Source: Klebsormidium nitens
Taxonomy: Eukaryota > Streptophyta > Klebsormidiophyceae > Klebsormidiales > Klebsormidiaceae
Direction of reading: 5' to 3'
Assembly (NCBI GenBank): GCA_000708835.1
Contig: DF237130.1
Span: 96,994 to 160,993 of the forward strand
DNA length: 64,000 nt
Shown here: one piece after another, positions 37,730-49,186 of the stretch
How the letters are laid out: each line of letters begins with the position of its first letter
How positions within the stretch are numbered: the first letter of the stretch is position 1
Translations under genes and position numbers: made by a program
Notes under the pieces: model-generated
Told to the model about the DNA's origin: nothing
The model's input: only the letters and a program-made list of their open reading frames with translations
The model's database searches: none

Positions 37730-38715
37730 ATGTGGCGGACAGCCGCGGCCGCCCGGGCCAGCTCGAATCAAGTTGCTCGAACTGCAATATATCAATTTGA
37801 TGCAAAATCAACATACGAGTACGACGTACCGCACAACCATATCGCATCGTGTAGAATCATACCGTACCGTTCATGCGCGCGCGTGTGCAACTTGGCAACT
37901 TGAAGGGATGTGACCGGACGGCCGCCGGCCACCATGGCCAGGGCGGCCCGGGCAGCAATCTGAGTCAGACTGTCACCTTTCAAGTAATCACATGTATTCA
38001 GAGCTGATCGCCGCTCGGCGCTTCGATCACCGCTGGAGCCTAAATTAATCATGAGTTCGGAGCAGACTCAATATTGAGCAATCTACATACGCACGTGGCT
38101 GATATCGTATAAACTAGGCCATGTCGAGCTAGTTATCAAGCAGGCCCCGCAGCGATTGGTTCGGAAGTGACGTACAGGATTAAGTTGGCATCCAGCTATG
38201 CACGATACCGTGAATCGAGTTACCATCTTATGCAAGGGGCACTTGAATTGGACTTTAAAGGGCTATACCTGGTTCTCAGCTTACCATACATCTAATTCCA
38301 CCCAAACGTCTTGCAAAAGAACGGCTGGGGCTAAGCCCGCAAACAGGTACTCTAACAAGATCGCTAACTATAGTCATTCCAACTCTTACGATAAGCCTCC
38401 CTGTAAGCAGGCTGGTTAGCACAATCACACCTGGTTTGCATCCGCCTCCAAGCTGCTAGAAGTCAAGGCGGTATGCGCGAGGTGGGCTCCGGGTGCCTTA
38501 GTTGCATCAACAACGTCATTTATCGCACCGTCCTACGGCACCTGTTTGCAAGAAGACCTAAGCTCAGCAACAACCCACTATCGCTCCTAGAAGTATCTGC
38601 AACTTGAAGCACCTTTGTAATTCACCATAACACTTATCAGACTTCAGGTAACACACATTAGCCTAAAGCAGATGCTTCAGTAATCTCCTCCGTAACCCCC
38701 TCCCCGTGAGCCCCC

Positions 38716-38735
38716 NNNNNNNNNNNNNNNNNNNN
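38716..38735. other. Assembly gap of 20 N
   Basis: Twenty undetermined bases lie inside a C-rich (G-rich on the minus strand) low-complexity tract, next to the 3' end of the RanBP2-finger gene. The round number suggests a nominal gap whose true length is unknown. Confidence 0.98.
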
Positions 38736-38790
38736 TCCCCCGTCGAGCCCCCCCCCGTACGCTTCCTCTCCCCCGTCCCCCCGCCCCCCA

Positions 38791-41700
38791 CTAGCCTCCC
38801 CCTCCCCTGCGTCCCCCATAGCCCTCCCTGCGCTCGCCGCCATACCCTCCTCGTCCGCCCCTTCCTCCTCCGTACGAGTCGTCTCCCCCCCCGTATCCGC
38901 TGTCCCTGCGCTCGTAGCCCCTCGACTGCCCGCCATATCCCCCTTCTCTGCCGCCGTATCCCCCTCCCCTACCGCCGTAAACCCCTCCTCCGTAGCTGCC
39001 CCCGCCCCGGCCCTCCCTCCGGTTCCCGTATCCGCTGCTGCGGCCCCCCGATCCGCCTCGCCCATAGCCGCGGCTAGACGGGCCGTAGCCTCGCCCATCG
39101 AAGCGCTCCTCCGCCTGCCACGGTCCAAAGAAAAAGATAAGACTAGGCCAGTCTGACCGTCGACTGGGGATGGACGTTGCAAAGAGCCAGCATCATCTCA
39201 AGGGAGGCAAAGATTCGCCGCCGTGTCAAGTGCAGTGCGAAATGTGCAGCTCTTACGGCCGAGCCCAATGTTACATAACGGTTTGAGCCGTGAACAAATA
39301 CACATGCTTTCACTTTCAAATCAACACATAGACCCCAGGACCCAGGAGGCCCTTCTCAAGAGAGTGAGCATCCCTGGCTGAAACAAACATTTGAAAGACC
39401 GCACGGCCCCCACCTGATCGTCGTCTGCTCCCCAGCCCCCCCTCTCCTCGTCGTCGTCATACGCTGGCCTGCGCCCCTGCGCCCTGGGCACAAAGGTGCG
39501 TGCCACGTCGCCCTCCTCGGCGTCGCTGTTCCTCCTCCCGCCTGCCACGTCTGCCTCCTCTTCCCCGCCTAGCGCCGGCTTCCACTCCTCATATGCGCGC
39601 CTGCCAGGAGCCGGGCCGCCGCGCCTCCTGCTGACTTCTTGCCCGTCGTCGTCGTCGAAGCGCGCGCTGTAGCCGCCGAGGTCGTCCTCTTCTTCCGCGG
39701 AACGCCTCCCACGGCCGCCGTACGCGGGGCGCCGCTCGCGGTCCTCATAACCACCCCTGCGGCCCCCGCCAAAGCTGCACGGACCACACCCTGTGTCGGA
39801 CACGAGTCCATGGCGAGTCGGGGGTATGCGCTCAAGCCGACAAGGACCTGGGTCTAACAAAAACTTCGTCGGCGGGGATCCGCAAGCGACGAGGAGTCTT
39901 TATCGTCATGCCAACACAAGTTGAGTGAGCTGCCGCCCTGGTCATTTGAACTGAACCGCCCGAGTTGCCCCTTCAAACGTTCTCGGACGGTCCTCAGTAC
40001 ACTCTTCGCTCGCTCAAGCGACTGACTCAAAGCTTCGAGAACTAAAGAGTCAATTCGAGAAGACTAAGCCGGCTGTTAATTCAACGAGCAGGTGGACAAA
40101 TGGAGGATTCGAAAATTGTCCGCCACACGTCAGGTCTTCCAATGGAGCACCACGGCCCATCTCGAAGCGACAAGCATGGCGCCCGGTGGCTGTCTCCCGC
40201 CCAAGCGCGCTGCCTCACCTATCAGCTTCCTCCGAGAAGGAGCCCGACCTGCGGGGCCGGTACGCCTGGCCCCCCTCGCGCTCCCCCGCCCACCGGTCAG
40301 AAGGTCGGGGAGGACCGCGCTCGGCGTAACCGCCGCGCGCATCCCCATAAGCCGGTCGCTGCTGGCCATAACCGCCCCCCCGGAAGAGGGGGGCTCGGTC
40401 GCCATCAATGCCTGGGCCTGGCGCACCACAGCGCTTGCACACCACGTTGCGGGCGAAGTTGGGGAACGCACAGCTGCAGGGGACGGGGGAAGCGACGTGA
40501 GGACCAGGCTGGAACGACGGGCTAGGCAGGGCGCTGGGGAAATAAGCACTTCGTGAACCAAAATGATACCCAAGAGAACAGTGTTGTGCTTGCTGCCTCT
40601 CGCAGGGACTTGACACATCGTTCTCTCGAACAAGCTGAGGTTTGCAAAAGTTCTAGGAGTCCTAGAAGATGGACTTGCGGCCCTCACTCCTTGCACTTCC
40701 AGTCCCCTGGCAGCATCTCCGAGTTGGGCGGGGCACCACGCTCGCGGTCGCGGCCCCCGTAGCCGCGGTCCGCATAGCCCCCCGGAGTCCAGGTCGGGGC
40801 CTCGCGCAGCTTGGGGGCCTTCGGCTCCTGCAGGCACGACAGAGAGACGTTAAGGAAACGCCCAAAAGCGCCCTGTTCGAACATGTCCTCCAAACGAGCA
40901 ACCCAAAATATATGTAGTCCCAGGTGATGGTTGCAAGCTGATAGGCACCTTACAGAAGCTGGCGAAAACTCGAGGTAGACCCAAAGACGCCCAAGATGGC
41001 GGCAGAGCTTCGGGTTTGTAGGAAAACGCTGGCGTGTAACAGCGGTCAACTCGCCTCACCCTGACACGGTAAGGCTCAACGACTTGATCGAAGACCCATG
41101 TATCAAACAAAGGATCCAAAACCGCCAACTGAAGTCAACAGTTTCTGGACGAGTGCGTTCTCTCAGAAACAACGACGCTTGCCACTGTGATACAGAGCTA
41201 AGTTAGCCTGGCGCCTCACCCCGCCCAGCCTCTGCTTGGGACGCGCCAGGTGCTTGGGCCGCTCTGTCTGCGCGCCCTGCACCAGGCTGCGGATGACAGT
41301 GCGTGCGGCAGCCTCCTGCTCGGGCGTGATCTCGGAGGCGGCAGGCCAGCGCACGGCCTTGCCCGCGTACGCCTGGACCACGCGCAGCACGTCCTGGAAC
41401 ATCACCTCCTCGCTGCTCTTGGCAAACGCGCGCTGGCAGTCGCGCTTCTTGGCGCACTGAACACACACCTGGCAGGACACACGAGGGGGCGCCGCTCAGA
41501 AGGAGAGGTGAACAGAAACATGAATGCAGAGCAACAATAGGGTGCCACTCCGACAAGCTCGCACATCAAAATGAGAAGAGGGGCGAAACCATGGCCGAGC
41601 TGACAATCTGTCCCCCATCATACACTCGTTCATCAGCACGCAGTGGCTTACCGCAGCCTCTGTAATCTGAAGGAGAGCGCGCACGCGCTTGGAGGCATTG

Positions 41701-43433
41701 ACGGCCTTCCGCTCAAGGGTGCAGCAGTCATCCTTGACCAGCACACGCAGCGCGTCGCGATCAGGCAACCTGCAGCAACGGGAGATGACCACCTCAACAC
41801 GGGGGCGACTTAGAAGAAGCAGGTGATGACAGATAGTTCCTAAAGAAGAGGTGTGATAAGCAGAGAGGTTGAGCTGCTCAGAGGCTGAGCTGCTCCACCG
41901 GTGAAACGGACTTTTTGACATTCTGTTCGCCCACATAAGGTACATCCTCAAGAGGATTCGAATACGATGTGAATACCCTTGACGGTCTGCCCTCAATTGC
42001 AGAGGGCAAGGGGATGCTTTGTTCACTACCCCATTACAGAGCTCCCATCAATGCAACCTCTGTGCCATAGTCTCACCACTATGGGCATGGAAGCGGAACA
42101 GTCCTCCCTTCCTTTGCCACCTGTCCATAGCAATCCTTCCCCCGCTGAAGTGCCCACCTGATGATGTCGTCCCTGTCGCGCGCAAACTGCATGAGCGCGT
42201 GCTTGACCACCCCGCTGTCCCCATAGAACTCGGCGTCGCGGTCGCGCGCCTGGTCCACGGGGCGGTCCGCAAAGCTGTCAAACGAAAAGTAGTCGTGCGG
42301 GCCCTCCACCAGCGTGTCCAGGAACTCCGCCCACTCAGGCCACGGGTGCGGCAAGAAGCGGCCCGCGCCGCGCGCCCAGCTGGCGCGGTCCAGGTGCTCC
42401 TCCTCCGCGGCACTGTCATCGGCGGAGCCCTCCGAGAGGGTGACACCAGAGGCACCACCGCGGCCTGCGCCAAAAAGAGTTGCCGACACATTAGGTGGGG
42501 AATTATTTGTGGATTCAGGAACTACTTGAAATCTATGGTGTAACTGCATCACAACTGCCGGCTTGATGCCACCAGAGCAGAGGCAGGGGTGGCAAGAGGC
42601 CTCTACAGGGCCTTTTTGCGCACTCCTTGCCACCACCATTACCATCAGCTGCTCTGAAGAATGCTGGAGACGGCCCTGCACATTGGCCGCAAGCCACTGC
42701 ATTTGAGAACTGGCCCAAACCTTATCCGTCTACCACCATCCTGCCATCGCTATTTGTGAAACCACCAGTGATGCTGCAATGCAACGTGCGAAAGTGGGCA
42801 TTTGAGCTGCACCATCACACCCTCACCTTCTTGCGTGAGCGACACGCGGTCATACGAAGTGGCAGCTTCCTGTCCTCCAGCTGCGTCCTCCTCGTACCCT
42901 TCCTTGAACCAGCCGCTCAGCTCCGTGTTGCCTAGTATATCTTCGCTGCTAGCTCTCGTACTGCTGGCCCCATTGATCGCCTCTTGCTCCAAGGCCAGCG
43001 CCGCAACCCCATCTTCCCCCACCCCAGCATCAGCAGAGTGTCCTCCCCTCTCCTCCTCCTCATAACCAGCCTCGGCGCCAACCAGGTCGACTGCGAGTAG
43101 GCCATCCTCCTTGCCCGTGCCGCTGCCCTCTTCCGTACTCAGCGGGGCAGCACCAGTGCCGTCTGCAACAACCTCTGCCACTGCGTTATTCGACGCTCTC
43201 CGTTTCTGAGCTGCTTTCGAAGGTGCCGAGGGCCTTTGCAGCGCCCTCCCTGTGAAGATGGACACCAGGCAGGGGTGCTGAGGCAGGCGCAGGCCTGCCA
43301 AAGGAGAGCAGATGCGCGCAGGTCGCCATGCCCGGCTGACAGGACCAGCTCCGTCATTGCAAGGAGCATGGGGGCTGCAAATGGAGGACGACGAGAAGGC
43401 CGTCACGCAGCGGAGAGATGTGGTGGCCGCCAT
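38791..43433 (-). CDS. VAR3/OZ family RanBP2-type zinc-finger protein, predicted plastid
   Basis: Eight exons, 43433-42827, 42464-42158, 41769-41652, 41468-41220, 40827-40688, 40473-40219, 39774-39414 and 39114-38791, give 786 residues. A Ser/Arg-rich start (MAATTSLRCVTAFSSSS) suggests plastid targeting. The family domain is clear: HPWPEWAEFLDTLVEG, then ALMQFARDRDDIIR, LERKAVNASKRVRAL and the Cys motif VCVQCAKKRDC. One RanBP2 finger, DWKCKDC then NVVCKRC, is split by intron 5. The tail is Arg/Gly/Asp- and Gly/Tyr-rich. In Arabidopsis VAR3 acts in plastid development and OZ1 in plastid RNA editing, typically with more than one finger. Here I find a single finger. The TAG at 38791-38793 may not be the true end: Gly/Tyr-like coding continues beyond it, across the gap, to a TGA at 38677-38679. 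Confidence 0.88.
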
Positions 43434-43742
43434 GGCGGGCCGCTGAGAAAGTGATTCTCTCAAAATGCTGACCACTTCGGGTTGGTAAAGGCTGCACAAA
43501 TTGATTGGTAATGGTTGGAAGACCCCCTAGCTGGGCAACTTTGGTCGAAGCTGCATGCGGAAGAAAAGCTCAGCAGCCACTGCCACTGCAACTGCCACTG
43601 CCACCTGTGAAGTCATGGAGCAAAAGACGTTTCTGAGCGACTTTCTGGACGGTGAGGGTGAGAATTTAAGCGTCATCAGGTCTACTGATTAGGTACAACC
43701 TCCAGACTCGCTTTGCCATAACAGACGTCATCCGTGCTGGTT
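43434..43742. promoter_or_regulatory. Compact divergent promoter, RanBP2-finger gene and WDR4
   Basis: Only 309 bp separate the two start codons, so both genes must share or tightly pack their regulatory DNA. It contains a CCACTGCCACTGCAACTGCC microsatellite-like run at about 43578-43605. A short upstream frame starting at 43616 (MEQKTFLSDF) ends at a GTGAGG donor, but its phase does not join WDR4; it may be a non-coding exon. Confidence 0.55.
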
Positions 43743-46700
43743 ATGGGGGACGAGGACGCCCCACCAGCCACGGCGGGGCCAAGCGATAAGCAGAAGAGGC
43801 CCAGCTACTTCAACCCGAAGCCCCCCGCTATTGTGCCCGCACTCATTGCGTGCCACCCGCATGCGCCGATTGTAGTGGTGGCCATTGGGGCAGCATTGCG
43901 GGTGCTCAATTATGAGTAAGCGCGCACAAGGGGACTTGGTCTTGTCACAGACTTTGCTTGTTGGTTGCTTCTTTCTCGTCAATTGGGAATGTGGCTCCAA
44001 TGTGGCCGCGGGAGCGCACGTCTTCACCACCCTAGCCGCAGCTTTCGCTGTTCCACTGATGAAATGAAGAATGCTGGGTCTCAGAATTGTTGTTCCCTCT
44101 CCACTGCGATGGCCAAGGATAGGTGCATACCAACATAAGCTGAAACGGCGCCATCCTTTGGTGCATAATGTTTGATTCCCTTTGTTCAGGACCGGTGAAG
44201 CGCTTTTGCTATCAGACGCCACCATTCCTCGCCGCCACCGGGAGGCCATCCGAGCCATTGCTTTTCACCCATCGGGCGCCTTGTTTGCTTCCGGCGGGGA
44301 CGACAAGCTTGTCAAGGTCTGGGACACTGCCACCTGGACCTGCCGCAAGACCGTGTAAGGGCCAGCCCGCTATTTTGTCTGCCCCTTCTGAAGCTTTGCC
44401 TGGACAGTGACGGCCCCCAGCAGGCCCTTCTTCGGTTTGAACCTCGTGAAGGTGGCTTTCATTTTGCTGGTTGTTCATTCATGACCAAGTTCAACACAGG
44501 GGGTCATTCGGCAATCCCCGTGGCAATCCTAATGCTCCACGTTACTTTGCAGGTCAGGGCCCAAGAAAATAAGCAGCGTAGTGTTCAGTGCGGATGCCCG
44601 CTGGCTGTGCTTCTCCGACAAGTACGGCATCGTCCATGTGACCTCCACAGGCGGCCCCGGAGATGCTGTGGACAGCGCGGAGGCGGGCATCAAGCAGCTG
44701 CTGGCGCACTGCAGCAGCATCATCACCAGCCTGGTGCGCCACCCAGCTTTGGCACCGCAGGATGGAGGGGGGGAGGGCCTGTTGGGGATGGCTGAGATGG
44801 CACTTATCCGTTGCATTCGAAATTGACTGAGAGTGCAAAATGGAGTGCACTGGGGGAAGCTTTGGGAGGGCTGCTTTCTTCACCGTGGTCCGTAACAACT
44901 CGAATGGAACTTGTTGTCATTGGCGTCATGAGGAAGCATCACTTGTAAGAATGTGCGGAAGCCGAGACGTTCTGATGACGTCGTCAACATTTGTGCAGGC
45001 TATGTCCCCTGATGGGCGCTTCATTGCAAGTGCCGACCGGGACTACAAGCTGAGGGTAAGGGCTTCTGACATGCAGCAATTGTGACTGGTTGAAGCTACA
45101 ACTCAGGCAGGTCAGTGCAATCGGTCATTTGGTATCCAAAAGTGCCATTCTTTGCTGAGAGGAGACGCGAAACCTGTGCTTCTCCCTTCTCTTCATAAAA
45201 GCACCTGTCAAGGATCGGTTTCAAGCCCCTTGTTTGTTTGCAGCCCCGGTTGTTCGTTGATTCATCCCCCCTCCTGGTGTGCATTGCAGGTGAGCGTGTT
45301 CCCCGCCACCCCCCTGGCCGGTGCCCCGGAGATCCAGTCCTTCTGCCTGGGCCACACCTCGTACCTGACCGCCGCCCTCTTCCTGCCGGGCGGCCTCCTC
45401 GTATCTGCTGGCGGGGACGGCACCCTGCGCCTCTGGCAGCCACAAATGGGAGAGCTGCTCCAGACGCTACGCCTGGCGGGAGAACAAGAGGTGGGCACCT
45501 GACAAGCACACATGGCGCGCCCCTGTTGTTGCGGTGCTCGTGTTGCTGCGGGGGCTGTGGAGCTCAAGGGGAGGGGCAGCAAGTGAGAGCAAAAGCTCTC
45601 CGCTACATACATATGCTGCATCACCGATCCGAAACTGGATTCGAGGCGGTGCGCAGTCTGTGCGTACAGGCTAAGAAATCTGTTCAAAGCCTTGAAAAGA
45701 AGACCATTGCTTTCGGTTGTTCCTATGTTGCAAAGGCTTTGGGTATTTCTGAGACTCTGACTGTCCCGTCTTTTTCGCCGTGTTTGCCAGATCGCCCCCG
45801 TGGAGTCGGTGATGAGCCTGGACGAGGGCGACTCCGCCTCAGAGAGCAGCGGGCGCGCCATTGTGGCCCTGGCCCTCGCCCCAGATGGCGTCAGCCTGGC
45901 AGCGGCGCTCGAGGGGTGCGTACCATTGTGTAAAGAACCACACACCGTTCCTCTGCGCTTGCGCCCCCGCTAGTCAGGTTGTTGATTCTTGTTGCCCAGC
46001 CGTGCATGGCAACTTGTATTGATGGCAAACAAGGACGGCCAGGCGTGCAGGCTTTGACACCTGCAAGAATTGGAGCGGAACAGCCTGCGATTGGTCTGCC
46101 CCGAAAGGGACTTATCGGGATCGAATTCGGATGATTTCAGATGGAGGGCGTCTATTGTGCTGACAGAGCCGGACGGCTATACCTTCCTTCGTATAGTTCC
46201 TCTTCAATATCCGGTCGAACTTGTGCTGCCAACCCGTTCCCTGACTGGCGTGCACCCGCCTCTGCAGCTGTTCGGAGGTGGTGTTTGTGCACATGGTAGG
46301 GGAGCCCCCCGCCCTGGTGGTCGCTCAGCGGCTGAGCCTCGGGGGCCGCGCCCCGCCGACCAGCCTGGCCTTTGATGCGGGGGGCCGCGTGTGGAGAGTG
46401 GCCGGCGCTGTGCAGGAGATCGAGACGGGGGACGCCGTAGTTACGGAGGAGGTGAGGCCAAGAGCCGACAAGTGGGGCCACGTAATGGGCTCTCGCGAGC
46501 TTCTTTCCGACCTGTGTATGCTCTGCAGCGTCAGCCTGGGGTGTCCTCGTGGGACCAGGGCTGCAGTTTCCTCGACCACACACTGCAGCCCAGAAGCACC
46601 CGGTTCGTAAATCGTAGAGACTGTGAACTGGTTGCTAAATTGCCCAGACAGAGCCTTCAGAGCCATTAGAGCCGTCAGAGCTTGCTTGTCCAATTGCCGT

Positions 46701-47186
46701 TTGATGTTCAAGGAGGCGTAGCTTTGCCCGCGCTGTTGGCGTGTGAGCGCGGCTGCTGGATTGCCACGCCCGCATGGCATGCGGCTGACGGCCCGCTGCT
46801 CTGCCGCTCTCCTGCAGGCGCTGGCGGCCAAGGAGGCTGCCGCAGCCGCTGCGGCTGCAAGCGCGGCCGTGCAGGTCGAGCTGCTGCAGCGCCGCGAGAC
46901 AGGGGTCAGCGCGAGGGAGCGGAGCGCGGAGCCAGTGGGGCATGGAGCAGGCGAGGAGGCGGCGTCCGCAGCAGCAGTCTATGAAGTGGGGGAGCTGCCT
47001 GGCGGGAGCGCAGCCCAGGGTGTACTAGAAGGGAGCCAAGCGGATGCGCAAGCGGCGGCGGAGGCAGCAAAAGCGGCGACAGAAGCCATGCGGAATTTGT
47101 TGGGCAAAAGGATGTACACCGAGGCTGAGAAGATTGATAGGAAAAGGAACAGGAATGATCAAAAACCTCCACGAGGCAAGTCTTGA
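43743..47186 (+). CDS. WDR4: tRNA (guanine-N7)-methyltransferase non-catalytic WD40 subunit
   Basis: Eight exons, 43743-43915, 44190-44354, 44553-44733, 44999-45055, 45290-45490, 45791-45915, 46268-46451 and 46818-47186 (stop TGA), give 484 residues. This is the TRM82/WDR4 partner that scaffolds the TRM8/METTL1 enzyme making m7G46 in tRNA. WD-type segments are visible: FHPSGALFASGGDDKLVKVWD, SSVVFSADARWLCFSDKYG, MSPDGRFIASADRDYKLR, and the family-diagnostic EIQSFCLGHTSYLTAALFLP with LVSAGGDGTLRLW. The C terminus (RNLLGKRMYTEAEK, then RKRNRNDQK) matches the end of plant WDR4. Before it lies an Ala-rich, coiled-coil-like insert in exon 8. The ATG at 43743 is the first in frame; no upstream exon joins in the right phase. 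Confidence 0.93.
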
Positions 47187-48664
47187 CAGGCTGCCGGATG
47201 TTGTTATCGATGGCAATGGTAGGTCGAGCTGTTGCCAGGGTCTTTTTGCAAAAGCTGCCACGACTTTTCGCAACACAAGTTGCTACAACACAACCATGAG
47301 AAGCCTATATGACCGCATGCACTGGTTAAGGCGTGCAAAAACAGACCGGACCATCAAGGTTGTACGTACTGATTATACTTGCAGTCAGGTCGTATATTGA
47401 CCTCGATCCTGCTCATTATTTGTATATACCTAGCAGCCGTGTAGCAACATACGGTGCATGATGCCTCCAGAAGAGTCACTCACTGTGCGCGGCAACATGT
47501 GAAATGGGAACGTTCCATATATGGCATCATATATTGAGAAATTATAGTAGTCCGTTCATGGCCGTGATTGAATCTCAGATTCTGCGGGCTCTCGAGGCTG
47601 CGCGGCGCCGCGGGACATCTTTGGCTCCGGAGCTGTTGCTTTAAGCACGCGCGGGCCCGGCCCGGCCCGGCCGGCCACGCCCATTGTGGGCCGGCGGCAA
47701 TGATAGCCGAGCATTTTGCGTGAAAGTCTTGCAAGACTTTCACACAAGTATGCATGCATATACTTGTGCCCAAAATGAGTCATGACTTGCAACCAAAGCT
47801 AGCTAGGAAGCTGCATTGAAGCCTTCTCGAGTGTGTCGCCTTCTCAATGTCATCAACGGCCGGCGCGTCTCCTCAGTATTATTCATGAATGACAATCAAC
47901 CGTTCCAAGTTCTCAGTTCTCGCGTCAATGGACCATCTTATTAAGTACCCCATGCATGCTGCTGCGCCTGAGGTCGCGTCAGGCCACACTCGGTGAATCG
48001 ACGCGTACGGCCTGCATGGCACGGTAAGTTGCACCGAGTGAATTGGATCCATCTAGATAGAAAGCTACTTCGAGAGGACTGATACTCTGAAATGCTCATG
48101 CTGCGTATTGTGCAAACTTACTGTTGCCAAGCCTGAGCACCCAGATTGCGTGCAATGCCATATGCAAATTAGGCTCGGACAGCACCTGGGAGCCTGCCAG
48201 ATCCCAGACATGTAGGGCACATGACATATGGGATTGTAGGGTTATTATTGCACTTATTGACAATATACCATGCTACGATTGAAGGACTTCAACTACTAGT
48301 TTGTTGAAGTCGAAGTGGCTGTCGCTGTATCAAGAGCATGTTAACATCAGCGTGTTTGACAAGGGGGGCTGATTTTGGGCAGTTACCCTGGCTGTTTACA
48401 AAAGCGGGGCCCATGGCATGAGCCAGTCAAGTTGCCAACACGAAACAGGGCACCGATTGTACATGTGACGAAGAGTTTGGACAGGTGGCCATCCCTAAGA
48501 GTTTTAGCCAACACACGTACGTACCGGCCACAACTCCTTGAGTTATGGTCTCCATTGATAGCTGATCACTTGATCCACCTGCCTTTGTACCTGCATATAT
48601 TGTGGACCTCCTTCTTACCTATTCTCCCCCTTCCGCGAACGTTCAGTAGCGCTATGGTTGCCTA
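47187..48664. other. Intergenic region with GC-rich patch and palindromes
   Basis: No gene is supported. The stretch holds a GC-rich patch at about 47583-47700 with repeated CCCGG and GGCCGG words. Next are a 24-bp perfect palindrome at 47720-47743 and a 9-bp-arm inverted repeat at 47743-47768. The right half is plain AT-richer DNA leading to the bL12c 3' end. Confidence 0.5.
47720..47768. repeat. Two adjoining palindromes
   Basis: GTGAAAGTCTTG is followed directly by its exact complement CAAGACTTTCAC (47720-47743). This runs into CACAAGTAT (47743-47751), matched by ATACTTGTG (47760-47768) over the loop GCATGCAT. The pair directly follows a GC-rich patch. Confidence 0.85.
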
Positions 48665-49186
48665 TTACTTCAATGAAACCTTAGCTCCGCCCTTCTCCAA
48701 CTGGCTCTTAGCATCCTCAGCCTCCTCCTTTGACACACCCTCCTTGATGGCCTTTGGCAAAGCCTCGATCAAACCCTTTGCCTCCTTCAGGCCCAAGCTG
48801 CTGTCAAGCGCCCTCAACACCTTAATGATGGAAATTCTCTTATCACTAGGGACGTCATCAATGATGACGCTGAACTCGGTCTGCTCCTCCACCTCCGCGG
48901 GGGCAGCGGCGCCACCCCCTCCAATGGCGGGGCCTGCTCCGACTGCCATGGCAGCGGAGGCATCAACTCCGAAGGTCTCCTCGATGGCCTTGACAAGCTG
49001 CGATGCCTCCAGCAGGGTCAACGCTTTGAGCTCCTCCACAATGGAGTCCACCTTGGCAGAAGCACGGGGCACCACAGTGCGCGAGTTGGCCCTGGGTGCG
49101 GAGCTGGTGCTGGCAACCAGAGCTTGCCGCCGGGAGATCAGAGAGCTGCTGGAGGGGAGGGCCGCAGCGCAGGGGGCAGCCTGCAT
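48665..49186 (-). CDS. RPL12: Plastid ribosomal protein bL12c
   Basis: A single exon encodes 173 residues. bL12 dimers form the flexible stalk of the plastid ribosome that recruits translation factors. Residues 1 to about 45 form a Ser/Ala/Arg transit peptide ([20 protein letters not shown]). The N-terminal dimerisation domain follows ([20 protein letters not shown], then [11 protein letters not shown]), a Gly/Ala hinge ([13 protein letters not shown]), and the factor-binding C-terminal domain ([20 protein letters not shown] through [14 protein letters not shown] and the final KGGAKVSLK). The length and transit peptide match plant plastid L12. The lack of introns contrasts with every other protein gene here. 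The start at 49186 gives the only sensible transit peptide. Confidence 0.95.
   Translation of the reverse strand: MQAAPCAAALPSSSSLISRRQALVASTSSAPRANSRTVVPRASAKVDSIVEELKALTLLEASQLVKAIEETFGVDASAAMAVGAGPAIGGGGAAAPAEVEEQTEFSVIIDDVPSDKRISIIKVLRALDSSLGLKEAKGLIEALPKAIKEGVSKEEAEDAKSQLEKGGAKVSLK

Larger units (their letters stand above)
37301..38676. other. Intergenic region between convergent MET1 and RanBP2-finger genes
   Basis: No gene is supported. Two perfect hairpins occur close together: 37654-37678 (11-bp arms, loop GCA) and 37697-37729 (13-bp arms, loop GGACCCA). They are followed by GC-rich words such as GCCGCGGCCGCCCGGGCC near 37742 and a second GC-rich spot at about 37916-37960. The right part is unremarkable. 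Confidence 0.5.

Noticed and set aside
43616-43656. Possible first coding exon of WDR4 starting MEQKTFLSDF
   Set aside because: Its donor is phase 1, and joining to the next acceptor puts the WD40 exon in the wrong frame. Kept only as a possible non-coding exon.
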